Notes under the pieces: model-generated
What the model was told of the DNA's origin: nothing
The model's database searches: none
Seen by the model: the letters and a program-made list of their open reading frames with translations, nothing else
Translations under genes and position numbers: made by a program
Assembly: GCA_018894105.1 (NCBI GenBank)
Contig: CM032122.1
Location: 20,805,674-20,869,673, forward strand
Source: Jacaranda mimosifolia
Taxonomy: Eukaryota; Streptophyta; Magnoliopsida; Lamiales; Bignoniaceae
Length of the DNA stretch: 64,000 bases
Direction of reading: 5' to 3'
Shown here: positions 61,781 through 64,000 of the stretch, one piece after another
Numbering within the stretch: the stretch's first letter is position 1
Layout of the letters: the number at the start of each line of letters is the position of its first letter

Positions 61781-64000
61781 GAACTTTTGTGCAACCTTAA
61801 GGACGCATGGCGCTGCTATACCATTTCCATCGAGTCCAACGAGCAGAAGAAGCGACCTCAGTTGAAGCCCTCGGGAGACGCCCTTGTAGCGAAACCTGAG
61901 GAGGGACCATCAACTAAGAAGAGAAAGTTCGAAGAGACTCGGGTCGAGCCTGTCGGGGAGTTCAAAACAATCGAGCTGGAACTCGAAAACGTCGACAAGA
62001 CCACCAGAGTCGGCAACAACATGGGTGATCGCCTGGAATGCCGTATGATCGAGTTCCTTCGACGAAACATTGATGTGTTCACTTGGAAAGCTGCCGACCT
62101 CCAAGGAATCGACCCCAGTGTCATAGTCCATCGACTCAACGTGGACCCCGCCCACAAGTCGGTAATGCAAAAGATAAAAGTCGAGGAGGAGGTTAACAAG
62201 CTTTTAGAGGCATGACACATTGTAGAAATTCAGTACCCTTCTTGGCTATGTAATGTTGTACTTATCCCTAAGAATGAGGGAAAATGGCGAATGTGTAACG
62301 ATTTCATTGACTTGAATAAAGCTTGTCTTAAGGATCCTTACCCCTTACCTTGTATAGATTTATTAGTAGATTCTACTGTTGGATGTGAGTTGTTGAGCAT
62401 GATGAATGCCTTCCATGGCTATTATCAAATATTTATGGCAACCGAGGCCCGGAATAAGAACTCTTTTGTCGTTCCCACTGGAGTATATTGCTTTTTGGTT
62501 ATGCCTTTCGAGCTCAAAAATGCGGGGGCAACATACCAAAGATTGGTCAACTTTATGTTCAAAAAAGAAATCGGAAAGTCGATAGAGGTCTATGTTGATG
62601 ATATGATTGTAAAAACTGAGAAAGCAGAAGACCACCTCGTCAACCTCGACCACACCTTTTCCATACTTAGGGCCTTTGGCATGAAACTCAACCCCAATAA
62701 GTGCACATTTGGAGTTCGTGGGGGCAAGTTCCTTGGATATATGGTCAGACAGAGAGGGATCGAGGCAAACCCGTATAAAATCCAAGCAATCTTAGATGTT
62801 ACCCCGCCCCTCACTGTTCGAGATGTTCAACGACTGGTTGGTAGGATTATAGCCCTCGGCATATTCATTGCGAGGCTGGCCAACAAGAGCCTCTCTTTCT
62901 TCAAAATACTCAGAAACGCGAAGAAATCAGGGTTTCAGTGGACTCAGCAATGCGATCAGGCCTTTGTAGAGCTCAAGCAATATTTGTCTTCGCCGCCCAT
63001 TCTCACCAAGCCCGACCTGGGAGAAGTGCTACAACTTTATCTGGCTGTATCCACTGATTCGATCAGCTCAGTTTTGGCATCAACTAGAGAAGGGATGCAC
63101 AGTCCGATGTATTATTGCAGCAAAGCTTTGCACGATCCTGAACACAACTATCTTGAGATCGAGAAGTTCGCTCTCACCCTTGTTACTGCAGCACGAAAGC
63201 TTCAACCTTACTTTCAATCACACGTGATCGTGGTGTTGACGAACTAACCGTTGAAACAGGTGTTGTCGAAGCCCGACACTTCAGGTCGACTCACCAAGTG
63301 GGCCATCAAACTCGGAGAGTTCTACATCACATTCCAGCTGCAGACTGCCATAAAAGCACAAGTCTTGGCCGACTTCATCGTCGAAAGACTCGACCTACCG
63401 AACCAACACGTCGAGAATACCTTGGTATGCACATTACACATCGACGGTTCAGCAACTACATTAGGAGGCGAAATAGGTGTGTCCCTTCGCTCCCCATTTG
63501 CCGAGGAGTATGATTTTACCATAAAGCTCGACTTCCCGATTACCAACAACGAAGCAGAATATAAAGCTCTCATTGCAGGAATGCGCATGGTCGCAGCTCG
63601 CGGTGTCGAGCAGCTTGTAGCGATCATTGATTCTCAGCTGGTCGCTGAATAGGTCGAGGGCAACCTCGAGGCCAAGAAGGCCAAAATGACTCAGTATCTG
63701 ACAGAAGTAAGACAATTACGAAAATCATTCAGGAGTTTCACCCTAAGCCAGGTCCCCCGAGCAAAGAACGAACGAGCAGATGCACTTTTGAAGCTAGCTA
63801 GCTCGACGAAAGGCACCAGGGAAAGAACCATAACGTTCTTAATGGCCAGCAAACCTTGTATCCAAGCCACCAATCATAGTCTCGTCGAGTGCGTTGAAGA
63901 GACAACCCTCTCTTGGCAAGAGCTAATCAAGCTTTACTTGAATCAAGGGACCATGCCTATCGACGACAAGGAGGCCCGCTAGCTTAGAGGGCTGGCAGCC
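61643..64000 (+). pseudogene. Pre-RT segment, reverse transcriptase, RNase H and aRNH of the second Tat element
   Basis: The pre-RT part ends near 62215 (RLNVDPAHKSVMQKIKVEEE); a TGA at 62213 separates it from RT. RT at 62291-62900: MCNDFIDLNKACLKDPYPLP, MPFELKNAGATYQRLVNFMF, catalytic YVDD at 62591-62602. RNase H linked to RT at about 62930-63245 (SPMYYCSKALHDPEHNYLEI, ALTLVTAARKLQPYF). A TAA at 63246, then the aRNH domain to about 63870 (LHIDGSATTLGGEIG with catalytic Asp, NEAEYKALIAGMRMVAARGV with Glu, RAKNERADALLKLASS), broken by a TAG at 63650. Two RNase H domains confirm Tat. It reads off the window edge. Confidence 0.9.

Larger units (their letters stand above)
58962..64000 (+). mobile_element. 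Second Ty3/gypsy Tat-lineage element, plus strand, running off the window
   Basis: 5' LTR, primer-site region, gag, zinc knuckle, protease, RT, RNase H and aRNH in order; integrase and 3' LTR lie beyond 64000. It is markedly more GC-rich than its surroundings. Its protein sequence and LTR differ strongly from the minus-strand Tat element at 2.9-13.2 kb, so they are separate families of one lineage. Several in-frame stops (near 60494, 61624, 63246, 63650, 63980) show it is defective although the reading frames are longer and cleaner than in the other copy. Confidence 0.9.

Overview
The window is nuclear DNA of a flowering plant, probably a eudicot. It is AT-rich and dominated by transposable elements, and the only host gene I can support is one calcium-dependent protein kinase with plant GT-AG introns. 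I cannot name the species from the sequence.

Layout. 1-17.6 kb is a nested LTR-retrotransposon block. It holds the 3' part of a long LTR with its initiator-Met-type primer site (1-1771). A 5'-LTR-bearing but 3'-truncated Ty3/gypsy Tat-lineage element lies on the minus strand (about 2.9-13.2 kb) and carries an extra antisense gene of the plant mobile domain (PMD) type. Next comes a second, inverted long LTR (13.2-17.5 kb) interrupted by a 1.5-kb inverted-repeat element (15.77-17.28 kb), then a 92-bp tail of a forward LTR. 20.1-27.9 kb is a pair of head-to-tail non-autonomous Helitrons; the second is split by a 3,066-bp solo LTR with a perfect 5-bp target duplication. 27.9-42.3 kb is AT-rich intergenic DNA with tRNA-derived SINE-like repeats, a 1.7-kb deletion-derivative Ty1/copia element (36.0-37.7 kb, TSD CTCTC) and a tandem-duplicated MITE (40.9-41.8 kb, TSD TAA).

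42.33-46.92 kb is the host gene: seven exons and 542 codons. It is a calcium-dependent protein kinase of the CPK10/CPK30 type with an acylated N-terminus, kinase domain, autoinhibitory junction and four canonical EF-hands. Its one oddity is DYG in place of DFG in the activation segment.

47.68-56.70 kb, starting only about 760 bp downstream of the kinase stop codon, is a 9.0-kb Mutator-like element (MULE). It has about 1.5-kb terminal inverted repeats, a near-perfect 9-bp target duplication, a mudrA-type transposase (minus strand) and, converging on it, a MAIN/MAIL-like PMD gene (plus strand). Both genes carry lesions. 56.7-58.96 kb is AT-rich repeat debris with a Helitron 5' end. 58.96 kb to the window end is the 5' LTR, gag, protease, reverse transcriptase and both RNase H domains of a second, forward-oriented Tat-lineage element whose 3' end is outside the window.

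The most notable theme is that two unrelated transposon classes here, a class I Tat retrotransposon and a class II MULE, each carry their own PMD-family gene in addition to the mobility genes. PMD genes in both classes are known; two independent captures about 46 kb apart, beside an otherwise isolated signalling gene, is the observation most worth following.
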